The position numbers were made by a program, and so were the translations under genes. Below the pieces are notes generated by a model. It did not search any database, was not told the origin of the DNA, and saw only the letters and a list, made by a program, of their open reading frames with translations. Of a stretch of DNA of 64,000 nucleotides, positions 34,223 through 43,400 are shown one piece after another (within the stretch, counting starts at the first letter, position 1; each line of letters starts with the position of its first letter). This stretch comes from Amycolatopsis lexingtonensis (lineage in GTDB: Bacteria; Actinomycetota; Actinomycetes; Mycobacteriales; Pseudonocardiaceae), in NCBI RefSeq assembly GCF_014873755.1, contig NZ_JADBEG010000001.1, positions 2,234,501 through 2,298,500 on the forward strand. Direction: 5' to 3'.

Positions 34223-35083
34223 ATGTGGTGGGGACTGCTTTGCGCTCTGGGCGCGGCGATCGCGTACGGCGTGGCTTCGGTGATGCAGGCGGTCGCCGCG
34301 CGGGCGACCGACACCGGGGCCGACGGCGTCGATCCGAAACTGCTCGTGCGCGTGCTCGGCCAGTGGAAGTTCGTCCTCGGCCTGGCGCTGGACGTCCTGG
34401 GGTTCGTCGCGCAGATCGCCGCCCTGCACGTCCTGCCGCTGTTCGTCGTGCAGGCCGCGCTCGCCGCGAGCCTCGCCGTCACGGCCGTCGCCGCGCGGTT
34501 CCTCGGGGTGCGGCTCGGGCGGCGGGAATGGGCGGCCGTGGCCGTCGTCTGCGCCGGGCTCGCGCTGCTCGGGGCGGCCGCCGAAAGCGAAGGGTCCGAT
34601 CCGGTCGGGCTCGGGTTCCGGCTGGGGCTGATCGGCGCGGTCGTCGTGCTGGCCGGGGCCGGGATCGCCGCGGGGAAGGCGAACCGGCGGGTGCGGACGC
34701 CGGCGCTCGGGCTGGTCGCCGGACTGAGCTTCGGGGTCGTCGCCATCGCCGGGCGGATCATCCCGAGCCTCGCGCCGCTCGACCTGCTCACCGACCCCGC
34801 GACCTACACCGTCGCGGTCGCGGGCGGGATGGCGATGCTGTTCTACGCGACGGCGCTGCAACGCGGGAGCGTCACCACGTCCACCGCGATGATGGTGCTC
34901 GGCGAGACCGTCTTCCCGTCGCTGATCGGCGTGTTCGCGCTCGGCGACCGCACGCGGCCGGGGTTCGCGGTCGTCGCCGTCGCCGGGTTCGTGCTCGCCG
35001 TGGCCGCCGCGCTCGCGCTGGCGCGGTTCGGGGAACCGGCCACCGAGCCGCGGACTGAGACGAAGCCGACCGTTTTCCCGTAA
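34223..35083 (+). CDS. DMT/EamA-like multidrug or metabolite transporter
   Basis: A 286-residue protein with about nine to ten hydrophobic helices from MWWGLLCALGAAIAYGVAS to near the C-terminus, like the DMT superfamily. An in-frame GTG at 34214 is an alternative start. The substrate is unknown. It sits 10 nt upstream of a putative iron box that belongs to the next gene, so its own expression need not be iron-regulated. Confidence 0.75.
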   Translation: MWWGLLCALGAAIAYGVASVMQAVAARATDTGADGVDPKLLVRVLGQWKFVLGLALDVLGFVAQIAALHVLPLFVVQAALAASLAVTAVAARFLGVRLGRREWAAVAVVCAGLALLGAAAESEGSDPVGLGFRLGLIGAVVVLAGAGIAAGKANRRVRTPALGLVAGLSFGVVAIAGRIIPSLAPLDLLTDPATYTVAVAGGMAMLFYATALQRGSVTTSTAMMVLGETVFPSLIGVFALGDRTRPGFAVVAVAGFVLAVAAALALARFGEPATEPRTETKPTVFP

Positions 35084-35092
35084 CTCTTTTAC

Positions 35093-35111
35093 TTAGACTA
35101 GCCTTACCTAT
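35093..35111. promoter_or_regulatory. Putative iron box (IdeR/DmdR) before the ABC exporter
   Basis: TTAGACTAGCCTTACCTAT resembles the IdeR/DmdR consensus TTAGGTTAGGCTAACCTAA, with both outer half-sites TTAG and CCTA intact. It lies 26-44 nt before the GTG at 35137, the right place for iron repression of the two ABC genes. Confidence 0.75.
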
Positions 35112-35136
35112 CCACGACGCGGACAGGGAGGCGCGG

Positions 35137-36807
35137 GTGAGCACGACGGGACGAGAAGTCCTCCGCCGGTCGATCGCCGGGCAACGACGATCGGTGACCC
35201 TCGCGGCGCTGCTGACGGCGTGCCACCAGGGCGGCGAAGCGCTGGTGCCGGTGGTGATCGGCGTGGTGATCGACCAGGCCATCGCCGACGGTTCGGTCAG
35301 CACGCTCCTGCTCTGGCTCGCGGTGCTGGGTGTCCTCTTCGCCGCGCTGTCGACCAGCTACCGCCTGGGCGCGCGCTTAGGCGAACGCGCCGCGGAGCGC
35401 GCGGCCCACGAACTCCGCCTCGACGTCGGACGCCGGGTGCTGCACCCGGGCGGGGTCGCGGACTCCGGTGCGCTGGCCGGGGAGCTGGTGAGCATCGGGA
35501 CGTCGGACGCGAAGCGGGTCGGCACGGTCAACGGCGTCCTGCCGTTCGCCGCCGCCGGGCTGGCCGGGCTGCTGGTCAGCGCCGTCGCGCTGCTCACCAT
35601 GTCGCTGCCGCTCGGCCTGCTAGTGCTGCTCGGCACGCCGCCGATGCTGTACCTGGCCCACCTGATCGGCAAGCCCCTGGAGCGCCGCAGCGAGGCCGAG
35701 CAGGAGCGCTCCGCCTTCGCGTCCGGCATCGCCACCGACCTCGTCGCCGGGCTGCGCGTGCTCAAGGGCGTCGGCGCCGAAAGCGCCGCCGTCGACCGCT
35801 ACCGCCGCACCAGCCAGGACTCGCTCAACGCGACCCTGCGCGCCGCTCGCGCCCAGGCTTGGCACAACGGCGCGCTGCTCGCGCTCACCGGTGTCTTCAT
35901 CGCCGTGGTCGCGCTCGTCGGCGGCAACCTCGCCGCCGCGGGCGACATCAGCGTCGGCGACCTGGTCGCCGCGGTCGGGCTCGCGCAGTACCTGATCACG
36001 CCGTTCACGATCTTCTCGTGGGTCAACGGCGAACTCGCGCAGGGCCGGGCGTCGGCCGCGCGCATCGCCGACGTGCTCAACGCGCCGCCCGCCGTCGGTG
36101 CCGGCGACGCCACGCTGCCGGTCCCGGCCGCCGGGCACGTCAAGCTGGCCGCGCTGAACCGCGGCGCGCTGCGGGACGTCGGCTTCGAGGCCCGGCCCGG
36201 TGAGCTGCTGGGCGTGGTCGCCACCGACCCGGCCGCCGCGACGGACCTGCTCGACTGCCTCGGCCGCGCCGCCGACCCGGCGAGCGGCTCGGTGTCGGTC
36301 GACTCGGTCGACCTGTCCACTGTGGACCCGAGCCGGGTGCGGGAGGTGGTGCTGGTCGCCGCGCACGACGCCGACCTGTTCGCCGGCACCGTCGCCGAGA
36401 ACGTCGAAACCGGGCCCAGGACCGCCGAAGCGATGACCGCGGCCGCCGTCGACGAGGTGGCCAGCGCGCTGCCCGACGGCGTCGCGACCGCCGTCACCGA
36501 ACGCGGGCGGTCGCTGTCGGGCGGGCAGCGCCAGCGGGTCGCCCTCGCCCGCGCGCTCGCCGCGGACGCGCCGGTGCTGGTGCTGCACGACCCGACGACC
36601 GCGGTCGACACCGTCACCGAGGCGCGGATCGCCGCGGGACTGGCGGAGCTGCGGCGCGGCCGCACGACCATCCTCGTGACCACCAGCCCGGCGCTGCTCG
36701 CCGCGACCGACCGAGTCGTCCTGCTCGACGACGGGCGCGTGACGGGCGAAGGCAGCCACGCCGACCTGGCGGGCCGGGCCGACTACCGGGCGGCGGTGCT
36801 GTCATGA
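35137..36807 (+). CDS. ABC transporter half, permease-ATPase, with degenerate Walker A (siderophore transport)
   Basis: A 556-residue fusion of six helices (residues about 20-300) and an ATPase domain. The signature [16 protein letters not shown] (near 459) is intact, but the P-loop reads GVVATDPAAATDLL (near 357-370) with no Lys, and Walker B ends LVLHDPTT, so the catalytic Glu is missing. GGGAGG precedes the GTG start. It pairs with the next gene, which has the opposite defects. The iron box upstream and the adjacent siderophore locus suggest an IrtAB-like role in siderophore export or import. Confidence 0.88.
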   Translation: MSTTGREVLRRSIAGQRRSVTLAALLTACHQGGEALVPVVIGVVIDQAIADGSVSTLLLWLAVLGVLFAALSTSYRLGARLGERAAERAAHELRLDVGRRVLHPGGVADSGALAGELVSIGTSDAKRVGTVNGVLPFAAAGLAGLLVSAVALLTMSLPLGLLVLLGTPPMLYLAHLIGKPLERRSEAEQERSAFASGIATDLVAGLRVLKGVGAESAAVDRYRRTSQDSLNATLRAARAQAWHNGALLALTGVFIAVVALVGGNLAAAGDISVGDLVAAVGLAQYLITPFTIFSWVNGELAQGRASAARIADVLNAPPAVGAGDATLPVPAAGHVKLAALNRGALRDVGFEARPGELLGVVATDPAAATDLLDCLGRAADPASGSVSVDSVDLSTVDPSRVREVVLVAAHDADLFAGTVAENVETGPRTAEAMTAAAVDEVASALPDGVATAVTERGRSLSGGQRQRVALARALAADAPVLVLHDPTTAVDTVTEARIAAGLAELRRGRTTILVTTSPALLAATDRVVLLDDGRVTGEGSHADLAGRADYRAAVLS

Positions 36808-38555
36808 CCCGTGAACTCCTCCCCGTGGCCGACGGCCGCCGGATCCGCGCCGTCGTCGGCGAGCTGCTCGGCCGGGCCAAGGGCCGCACGACCGCGGCGG
36901 CCACGATGCTCGTCGCGGCGACCGCGATCGGCCTGCTCACCGCTCCCCTGCTCGGCCGCGTCGTCGACCTGGTCGCGACGCACCACCCGGCCGCCGACCT
37001 CGTCACGCCGGTCGTCGGCCTGGTGCTGGTCGCGCTGGCCCAGGCGGTCGCGACCGCCATCGGCGTGTCGCTGGTGGCGCGCCTCGGCGAAACGATCCTC
37101 GCCGAGCTGCGCGAGCGTTTCGTCGAACGGGCCCTCGGGCTGCCGCTCGAACAGCTCGAACGGGCCGGCTCCGGCGATCTCACCGCCCGAGTGACCAACG
37201 ACGTCTCCGTCGTCGCGGAAGGCGTCCGGCAGGCGCTGCCCGAGCTGGGCCGGTCGGTGCTGACCGTCGTCCTGACGCTGGGCGCGCTGGCCGTGCTCGA
37301 CTGGCGGTTCCTGCTGGCCGCGCTGGTGGCCGTGCCGGTCCAGCTGTGGACCGTGCGCTGGTACGTGCCGCGCGCGAAGCCGCTGTACGCCAGCCAACGC
37401 GAGGCCGTCGGCGCGCAACAGCAGCAGCTCCTGGACACCATCGGCGGCGCGAAAACGGTCCGCGCGTTCCGGCTCGCCGATGCGCACCTCGAGCGGGTGC
37501 GGCAGCGCTCGAACGGCGCCGTCGAGCTGGCGCTGCGCGGGATCCGGCTGGTGACGCGGTTCTACGCGCGGCTCAACCTCGCCGAGTTCCTCGGGCTGTC
37601 GGCCGTGCTGGCGATGGGATTCCTGCTCGTCGGGGCGGACGCGGTGTCGGTCGGCGTGGCGACGGCGGCGGCGCTGTACTTCCACAGCCTGTTCGGGCCG
37701 ATCACGACCGCGCTCGCGCTGGTCGACGACGCGCAGGCGGCCGCGGCGAGCCTGGCGCGGCTGATCGGCGTCGCCGACCTCCCCGCGGAGGCGTCCCCCG
37801 CGCGCCCGGCCCGGCCGGTCGACGCGTCGGTCAAGACGGCGGGCATCGGGTACTCCTATGTGGACGGTCACCCGGTGCTGGCCGACGTCGACCTCGCCGT
37901 CGCCCCCGGCGAACGGGTGGCGCTGGTCGGGGCGAGCGGTGCCGGGAAGACGACGCTGGCCAAGCTGATCGCCGGCATCCACCGCCCGGGCACGGGTTCG
38001 GTCACCCTCGGCGGCGTCCCGCTCGACGAGCTGGGCCCGGCGGGCACCCGCCGGACGGTCGCGCTGATCAGCCAGGAGGTCCACGTCTTCGCCGGACCTT
38101 TGGCCGACGACTTGAGGCTGGCGCGCCCGGAAGCGACCGACGCCGAACTGCGGGCCGCGCTTGCGAAGGTGGGCGCGCTGACCTGGGTTTCGTCCCTGCC
38201 GGACGGCCTGGCGACGGTCGTCGGCGAAGGCGGCCACCAGCTGACCGTCACGCAGGCGCAGCAGCTCGCCCTGGTCCGCCTGGTGCTGGCCGACCCGCCG
38301 ATCGCGATCCTCGACGAGGCCACGGCGGAAGCGGGCAGCGCCGGCTCCCGGGTGCTGGAGGCGTCGGCCGCGGCCGCGCTGGAAGGACGGACGGCGCTGG
38401 TGGTGGCGCACCGCCTGACGCAGGCGGCGGCGTCCGACCGGATCGTGGTGCTGGACGCGGGCGCCGTGGTGGAGTCCGGGACCCACGACGAACTGGTCGC
38501 GGCGGGCGGCCAGTACGCGAAGCTCTGGACGGCTTGGTCCGGCCAGCGCGCCTGA
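36804..38555 (+). CDS. ABC transporter half, permease-ATPase, with degenerate signature motif
   Basis: A 583-residue partner of the preceding gene (4-nt ATGA overlap). Walker A GASGAGKTTLA (near 375) and Walker B AILDEATAEAG (near 499) are intact, while the signature is LTVTQAQQLALV in place of LSGGQ. In the heterodimer this Walker A pairs with the intact LSGGQ of the partner, making one active ATP site and one dead one. The membrane half has about six helices in residues 30-290. Likely siderophore transport through the inner membrane. Confidence 0.88.
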   Translation: MTRELLPVADGRRIRAVVGELLGRAKGRTTAAATMLVAATAIGLLTAPLLGRVVDLVATHHPAADLVTPVVGLVLVALAQAVATAIGVSLVARLGETILAELRERFVERALGLPLEQLERAGSGDLTARVTNDVSVVAEGVRQALPELGRSVLTVVLTLGALAVLDWRFLLAALVAVPVQLWTVRWYVPRAKPLYASQREAVGAQQQQLLDTIGGAKTVRAFRLADAHLERVRQRSNGAVELALRGIRLVTRFYARLNLAEFLGLSAVLAMGFLLVGADAVSVGVATAAALYFHSLFGPITTALALVDDAQAAAASLARLIGVADLPAEASPARPARPVDASVKTAGIGYSYVDGHPVLADVDLAVAPGERVALVGASGAGKTTLAKLIAGIHRPGTGSVTLGGVPLDELGPAGTRRTVALISQEVHVFAGPLADDLRLARPEATDAELRAALAKVGALTWVSSLPDGLATVVGEGGHQLTVTQAQQLALVRLVLADPPIAILDEATAEAGSAGSRVLEASAAAALEGRTALVVAHRLTQAAASDRIVVLDAGAVVESGTHDELVAAGGQYAKLWTAWSGQRA

Positions 38556-38563
38556 CCTGGCCG

Positions 38564-38622
38564 AAGTCCGTGAATGCCACATCGAGGGACGTAGTGTCCG
38601 TGAATGTGGCATTCACGGACTT
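38564..38622. repeat. Palindromic repeat with AATGTGGCATT core
   Basis: AAGTCCGTGAATGCCACAT (38564-38582) and its exact reverse complement (38604-38622) are 21 nt apart; a second palindrome, GTCCGTGAATG tgg CATTCACGGAC, lies within at 38596-38620. It sits right after the ABC genes and is closely related to the repeat at 61615-61665 (shared CCGTGAATGCCACATCGAGGG). Confidence 0.85.
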
Positions 38623-38640
38623 GCGCGGCGGGTAAGCACG

Positions 38641-38679
38641 CGAAAGCGCCGGGAGCCACGCGGGCTCCCGGCGCTTTCG
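38641..38679. terminator. Strong bidirectional hairpin terminator
   Basis: Perfect 17-bp arms (38641-38657 and 38663-38679, starting CGAAAGCGCCGGGAG) with a 5-nt loop. It lies between the convergent ABC operon (end 38555) and mbtH (end 38694), so it can stop transcripts from both sides; the AAAGC/GCTTT base gives short U runs. Confidence 0.9.
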
Positions 38680-38693
38680 TCTTCCCGGAAGGG

Positions 38694-38903
38694 TCAGTCG
38701 TCCATGGCGTCGGCCAGGGACTTCGGCCGCATGTCCGTCCAGTTCGCTTCCACGTGGTCCAGGCACGCCTGGCGGCCGGACGGCCCGAAGGCCACCGTCC
38801 AGCCGGCCGGGACGTCGACGGACTCGGGCCAGAGGCTGTGCTGGTTTTCGGCGTTGACCAGCACCAGGTACGTGCCGTCGGGGTCTTCGAACGGGTTGGT
38901 CAC
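38694..38903 (-). CDS. mbtH: MbtH-like NRPS activator
   Basis: A 69-residue MbtH protein: [35 protein letters not shown] and WTDMRPKSL, with the conserved tryptophans. It binds adenylation domains and is needed for their folding or activity. The GTG at 38903 follows the binding-protein stop by 11 nt, so it is the last gene of the NRPS-panD-binding protein-mbtH series. Confidence 0.96.
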   Translation of the reverse strand: MTNPFEDPDGTYLVLVNAENQHSLWPESVDVPAGWTVAFGPSGRQACLDHVEANWTDMRPKSLADAMDD

Positions 38904-38914
38904 GGCGGGCCTCC

Positions 38915-39940
38915 TCAGGCGGTGACGTCGGTGCGGGCGCCCTTCACCAGCGCGGTCAGCTTCTGGATGACCGGCGTGGCGAGCAGGTGGTTGAAGCGGG
39001 GCTCGGCCGACCAGTCGCCGAGCTGGTTCGCCTTGACGGCGGGGAGCTGGTTCCACGTCGGGAACTGCGTCATCTGGGCGCGCGGCAGGGCGTAGGAGCG
39101 CGAGTCGGTCAGGATCAGGTCCGCCGGGTACTTGCCCGCCTGCTCCCAGGACAGCTGCTCCCAGTAGTCCTCGGTGCCGCCGCCGGAGACGATGTCCAGG
39201 CCGAGCTCGCGGTAGTACGCCAGGTCGGCGAAGAAGTCCGGCTTCGCGATGTAGAGGCCGTCCTTGTCGCCGTAGAGCACCAGGACCTTGAGGCCGGCCT
39301 TCTCCTTCGCCGCCGCGCGCAGTTCCTCGGACGCCTTGTCGAAGTCCTCCTTGGCCTTCTTCATCGTCTCCGAGCCGGCGTCACCGCCCAGCGCGACGGC
39401 CAGCTGCGAGTAGCGCTCGATCACCTTGGGCAGCGTGACTTTGTACTCCGAGAGCGCGACGATCGGCGCGACCTGCTGCACCTTGGGGCCGAGGTCGTCG
39501 GTGAGCACCCACATGTCCGTCGGCTTCGCGCCGGTCAGGCCGGTGACGACCAGGTCGGGCTTGAGCGCCGCGAACTTCTCCATGCTGAAGTCGTCCCAGG
39601 CGTTGCCGATCGACGTGACGGAGTTCAGGTCGATGTTGCCCGCCTGGATCTCCTTGCCGCCGTCGGCGGTCTTCTGCGGGCCGAACACGCCGACCGGGCG
39701 GACGCCGTAGTCCCACAGCGCGGCGGCCGAGCTGGCGTAGGCCACCACCCGCGCCGGACGCTGGTCGCGCGCCGCCTTCTGGCCGCGGTCGTCGGTGAAC
39801 TCCCAGGGACCGGAGGCGGCACCCGCCTGCTTGCCGTCACCGCTGCCGCACGCGGTCAGGGCCGCCGCGGCGGCGACGCCACCGGCGCCGATCAGGAATC
39901 CACGCCGGCTGAGCCCGGCCGCGCCTTGGAACAGGGACAT
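38915..39940 (-). CDS. Ferric-siderophore ABC transporter, substrate-binding lipoprotein
   Basis: A 341-residue class III binding protein. The N-terminus carries a twin-arginine motif ([11 protein letters not shown]) and a lipobox with Cys31 (LTACGS). Domain features include [20 protein letters not shown] and [13 protein letters not shown]. It captures the ferric siderophore for the FecCD-type permease at 58.7-61.6 kb. Its own putative iron box lies at 39960-39978. Confidence 0.92.
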   Translation of the reverse strand: MSLFQGAAGLSRRGFLIGAGGVAAAAALTACGSGDGKQAGAASGPWEFTDDRGQKAARDQRPARVVAYASSAAALWDYGVRPVGVFGPQKTADGGKEIQAGNIDLNSVTSIGNAWDDFSMEKFAALKPDLVVTGLTGAKPTDMWVLTDDLGPKVQQVAPIVALSEYKVTLPKVIERYSQLAVALGGDAGSETMKKAKEDFDKASEELRAAAKEKAGLKVLVLYGDKDGLYIAKPDFFADLAYYRELGLDIVSGGGTEDYWEQLSWEQAGKYPADLILTDSRSYALPRAQMTQFPTWNQLPAVKANQLGDWSAEPRFNHLLATPVIQKLTALVKGARTDVTA

Positions 39941-39959
39941 GAGAACCTCTCGCCGAACT

Positions 39960-39978
39960 TTAGGGTAGGCACACCTTA
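39960..39978. promoter_or_regulatory. Putative iron box before the siderophore-binding protein
   Basis: TTAGGGTAGGCACACCTTA matches the 19-bp IdeR/DmdR consensus closely; a weaker overlapping copy, TTAGGGCAGCCT, starts at 39980. They lie in the 67-nt gap between panD and the binding-protein gene, so this gene can also be transcribed separately from the NRPS. Confidence 0.85.
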
Positions 39979-40007
39979 TTTAGGGCAGCCTCGCAAAAGC
40001 AACTGTG

Positions 40008-40421
40008 TCACCGCCCACGGCCGGAGAGCTGGGTCTCGGCGCCGGGCACCGGCTCGGCCGGGTCGTGTCCCAGGTGGACCTGCCGGTTGTCGGCGTCGAC
40101 GTGCACCACCCGGGGCCGGTGCGCCGCGCGCTCGGCCTCGTCGACCTGGGCGTAGGTGATGATGATGACCAGGTCGCCCGGGTGCACGAGGTGCGCGGCC
40201 GCGCCGTTGACACCGATCACGCCGCTGCCCGCTTCGCCGGTGATGGCGTAGGTCTCCAGCCGGGCGCCGTTGGTGATGTCGACGACGTGGACCTGCTCGC
40301 CTTCGACGATGTCCGCGGCGGCCATCAGGTCCGCGTCGATGGTCAGCGAACCGACGTAGTGCAGGTCGGCCTGGGTCACGGTGGCGCGGTGGATCTTGGC
40401 GTTCATCAGGGTGCGGTGCAC
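40008..40421 (-). CDS. panD: Aspartate 1-decarboxylase proenzyme
   Basis: A 137-residue PanD. From the GTG at 40421 it reads [20 protein letters not shown] and YVGS, placing the self-cleavage site at Gly24-Ser25 exactly as in E. coli; Lys9, His11, Thr57 and Tyr58 are also conserved. A GGAG 5 nt upstream, overlapping the NRPS stop, supports this start over the ATG at 40406. The enzyme makes beta-alanine from aspartate using a pyruvoyl group. It starts 2 nt after the NRPS stop, so it most likely supplies beta-alanine to the NRPS. A housekeeping pantothenate role is less likely here but not excluded. Confidence 0.93.
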   Translation of the reverse strand: MHRTLMNAKIHRATVTQADLHYVGSLTIDADLMAAADIVEGEQVHVVDITNGARLETYAITGEAGSGVIGVNGAAAHLVHPGDLVIIITYAQVDEAERAAHRPRVVHVDADNRQVHLGHDPAEPVPGAETQLSGRGR

Positions 40422-40423
40422 GT

Positions 40424-43400
40424 CTACTCCGTGTCTCGGGTCAGCAGCGCGGCGAGTCCGGCCGCGGTGGGGGTGCGGAAGAATTCGGCGATCGGCAGTT
40501 CGGTCCCGAGCCGTTCGGTGATCCGGTTGCGCAGGACCACCAGCAGCATCGAGTGGCCGCCGAGGGTGAACAGGTCGTCGTCGGCGCCGACCGCGGCGAC
40601 GTCCAGCACCTCCGCGAAGATTTCGCAGAGGGTCTTCTCCAAGGGGGTTTCCGGGGCACGGCCCCGGGTTTCGAACTCCGGCACGGGCAGCGCGGCCTTG
40701 TCGAGCTTCCCGTTGGGTGTCACGGGGAACGCGTCGAGGGGGACGATCGCCGCGGGCACCATGTACTCCGGCAGCGTCCGGGCGAGGAACTCCCGCAGCC
40801 GCGCCGGGTCCACAGTGGACGGCGTCGGGTACGCGACCAGCCGCTCGTCGCGGACGACGACCAGCGCCTGCGTGACGTCCTCGTGCCGGGCCAGGGCCGT
40901 CTCGATCTCGCCCGGTTCGATCCGGAAGCCGCGGAGCTTGACCTGGTCGTCGGTGCGGCCGAGATACTCCAGCTGCCCGTCCGGCCGCCACCGCACGAGG
41001 TCGCCGGTGCGGTACATCCGCTCCCCCGGCTCGAACGGCGAGGCGACGAACCGTTCCGCGGTCAGCGAAGGACGCCCGTGGTAGCCGCGGGCCAGCCCGG
41101 CGCCGGCCAGGTACAGCTCGCCCGGCACCCCGGCCGGGACCGGCGTCAGGCCGCCGTCGAGGACGTACGCCCGCGCGTTGTGCACCGGGCGGCCGACCAC
41201 CGGCCGGTCCGCGTCGGCGAACCGGCCGACCAGCGCGTCCACCGTGGCCTCGGTCGGCCCGTAGAGGTTGTACGCCGCCGTGCCGGGCATCGACCGCAAC
41301 GTCTCCCACAGCGTCTGGGACACGGCTTCCCCACCGACGCCGACGACGCCGAGCGCGCACTTCCCGTCCTCGACCACGCCCGCCTCGGCCAGCTGCGTGA
41401 AGTGCGACGGCGTGAGTTCGAGGAAGTCGAGCCCGCGTTCGCGCACCACCGTCGCCAGCCGCGCGGGATCGCGGCGGGTTTCGTCGTCGACGACGTGCAC
41501 CTCGTGCCCGTCGAGCAGCCACAGCTGCGGCTGCCAGGACGCGTCGAAGAAGAACGCCCACGCGTGCCCGACCCGCAGCCGCCGCCCGCCCGCCGCGGCG
41601 ACCGCCGGGCGGTAGAGCGTCTCGCGGTGGCTGTGGAACAGGTTCACCAGCCCCGAATGCGGGATGACGACGCCCTTGGGCTTGCCCGTCGAACCGGAGG
41701 TGTAGAGCACGTACGCCGGGTTCGCGGGCGACGGCGGCTTCAAAGCCGCGCCGGTGTCCACGACGTCCTCGATGAACAGCGCTCCCGGAACCGGTGAGGC
41801 CAGCGCACGGCTGGTGAGCACCAGCGCGGCACCGGAGTCCTCGAGGATCGCGGCGATCCGGTCGGCCGGCTGGTCCGGGTCCACCGGCAGGTACGCCGCG
41901 CCCGTCTTGAACACGCCGAAGATCGCCTCGACGACCGTCGCGGACCGCGGCAGCACGAGCGCCACGACCCGCTCCGGACCCGCGCCCCGGGACGCGAGCC
42001 ACCGGGCGAGGCGGTCGGTCCGCGCGGCGAACTCCGCGAAGGTGACGCTCGAATCGGCATCGCTCAGCGCGGTCGCGTCCGGGGTCGCCGCCACCTGCGC
42101 GGCCAGCCGGTCGACGACCGTCGGCGCCGACGTCGTCAGCGGCTCGCCGCTCCCCCACTCGCGCAGGATCCGGTCCCGCTCGAGGGGTTCGAGGACGTCG
42201 ATCCGGCTCAGCGGCCGGTCCTGGTCCGCGACGACGGCCGTCATCAGCCGCACCAGGCGCTCGGCGAGCGTCCGGGCGGTCGGCTCGTCGAAGAGGTCGA
42301 GGCTGAACTCGAGGTCGCCCTCAATGCCGCCCGCGGTTTCGACCAGGTCGAAGGACAGGTCGAACTTCGCCTGCCGCAGCCCGGTGTCCCGGTAGGCCGC
42401 GTCGAGCCCGAGCAGCCGCTCCCGTTCGCCACTGGAGTAGTACACCGCGAGCATGACCTGGAACAGCGGGTGCCGGGCCAGCGAGCGCGGCGGGTTGAGC
42501 AGCTCGACGAGGTGCTCGAACGGCAGGTCCTGGTGGGCGTACGCGGCGAGGTCGGCTTCCCTGACACGGGCCAGGAGCTCCCGGAACGTCGGGTCGCCGC
42601 CGGTGTCGGTGCGCAGGACCAGCGTGTTGACGAAGAACCCGGCCAGGTCCTCCAGCGCGTGGTCGGTGCGGCCGGCCACCGGCGTCCCCAGCGGGATGTC
42701 GGTGCCCGCGCCGAGCCGGGTCAGCAGGGCGGCCAGCGCCGCCTGCAGCACCATGAACGTGCTGGTGCCGCTGCCGTTGGCCAGTGCGCGTAGTCCACTG
42801 TGGACTTCCGCGGGCACGGTGAACGGCACGGCGGACCCGCGGTTGGTCGAGCGCGCCGGGCGCGGCCGGTCCGCCGGGAGCGCCAGCTCGTCGGGCAGAC
42901 CCGCCAAGGTGTCCCGCCAGAACGCCGCCTGGCGGCCGAGCACGCTGTCCGGGTCGTCGGCGCGGCCGAACATCTCGCGCTGCCACAGCGTGTAGTCCGC
43001 GTACTGCACCGGCAACGGCGTCCACTGTGGACTTTCGCCCCGCAGTCGCGCGGCGTACGCGGTGTCGAGGTCCCGCTTCAGCGGCGGCAGCGACCAGCCG
43101 TCGCCCGCGATGTGGTGCACCAGCAGCACGAACACGTGCCGCTCGGGCCCGGCCGACACCAGCGTGGCCCGGATCGGGATCTCGGCGTCGAGGGTGAAGC
43201 AGTACGACGCCGCCGCGGTGACGCGCTCGCCGGGATCGGCAGCCGTTTCGACGACCAGGTCCGGGCGGGCGCGGTCGTCGCCGGGGTCGAGGACGACCTG
43301 CCGCGGGGTGCCCTGTTCCTCGACCAGGAGCGTCCGGAGGACCTCGTGGCGCGCCACGACATCACGCAGTGCGGCTTCGAGGGCATCGGCGTCGACCGGT

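Noticed and set aside
38564..38622. CRISPR-like repeat
   Set aside because: One inverted repeat only, no regularly spaced direct repeats or spacers here or elsewhere in the window, and no cas genes.
40424..40700. A thioesterase or epimerase domain at the end of the NRPS
   Set aside because: After T5 only about 40 residues of carrier-domain tail remain; no GxSxG, and every C domain is of the HHIAxDGWS elongation type with no E-domain motifs.
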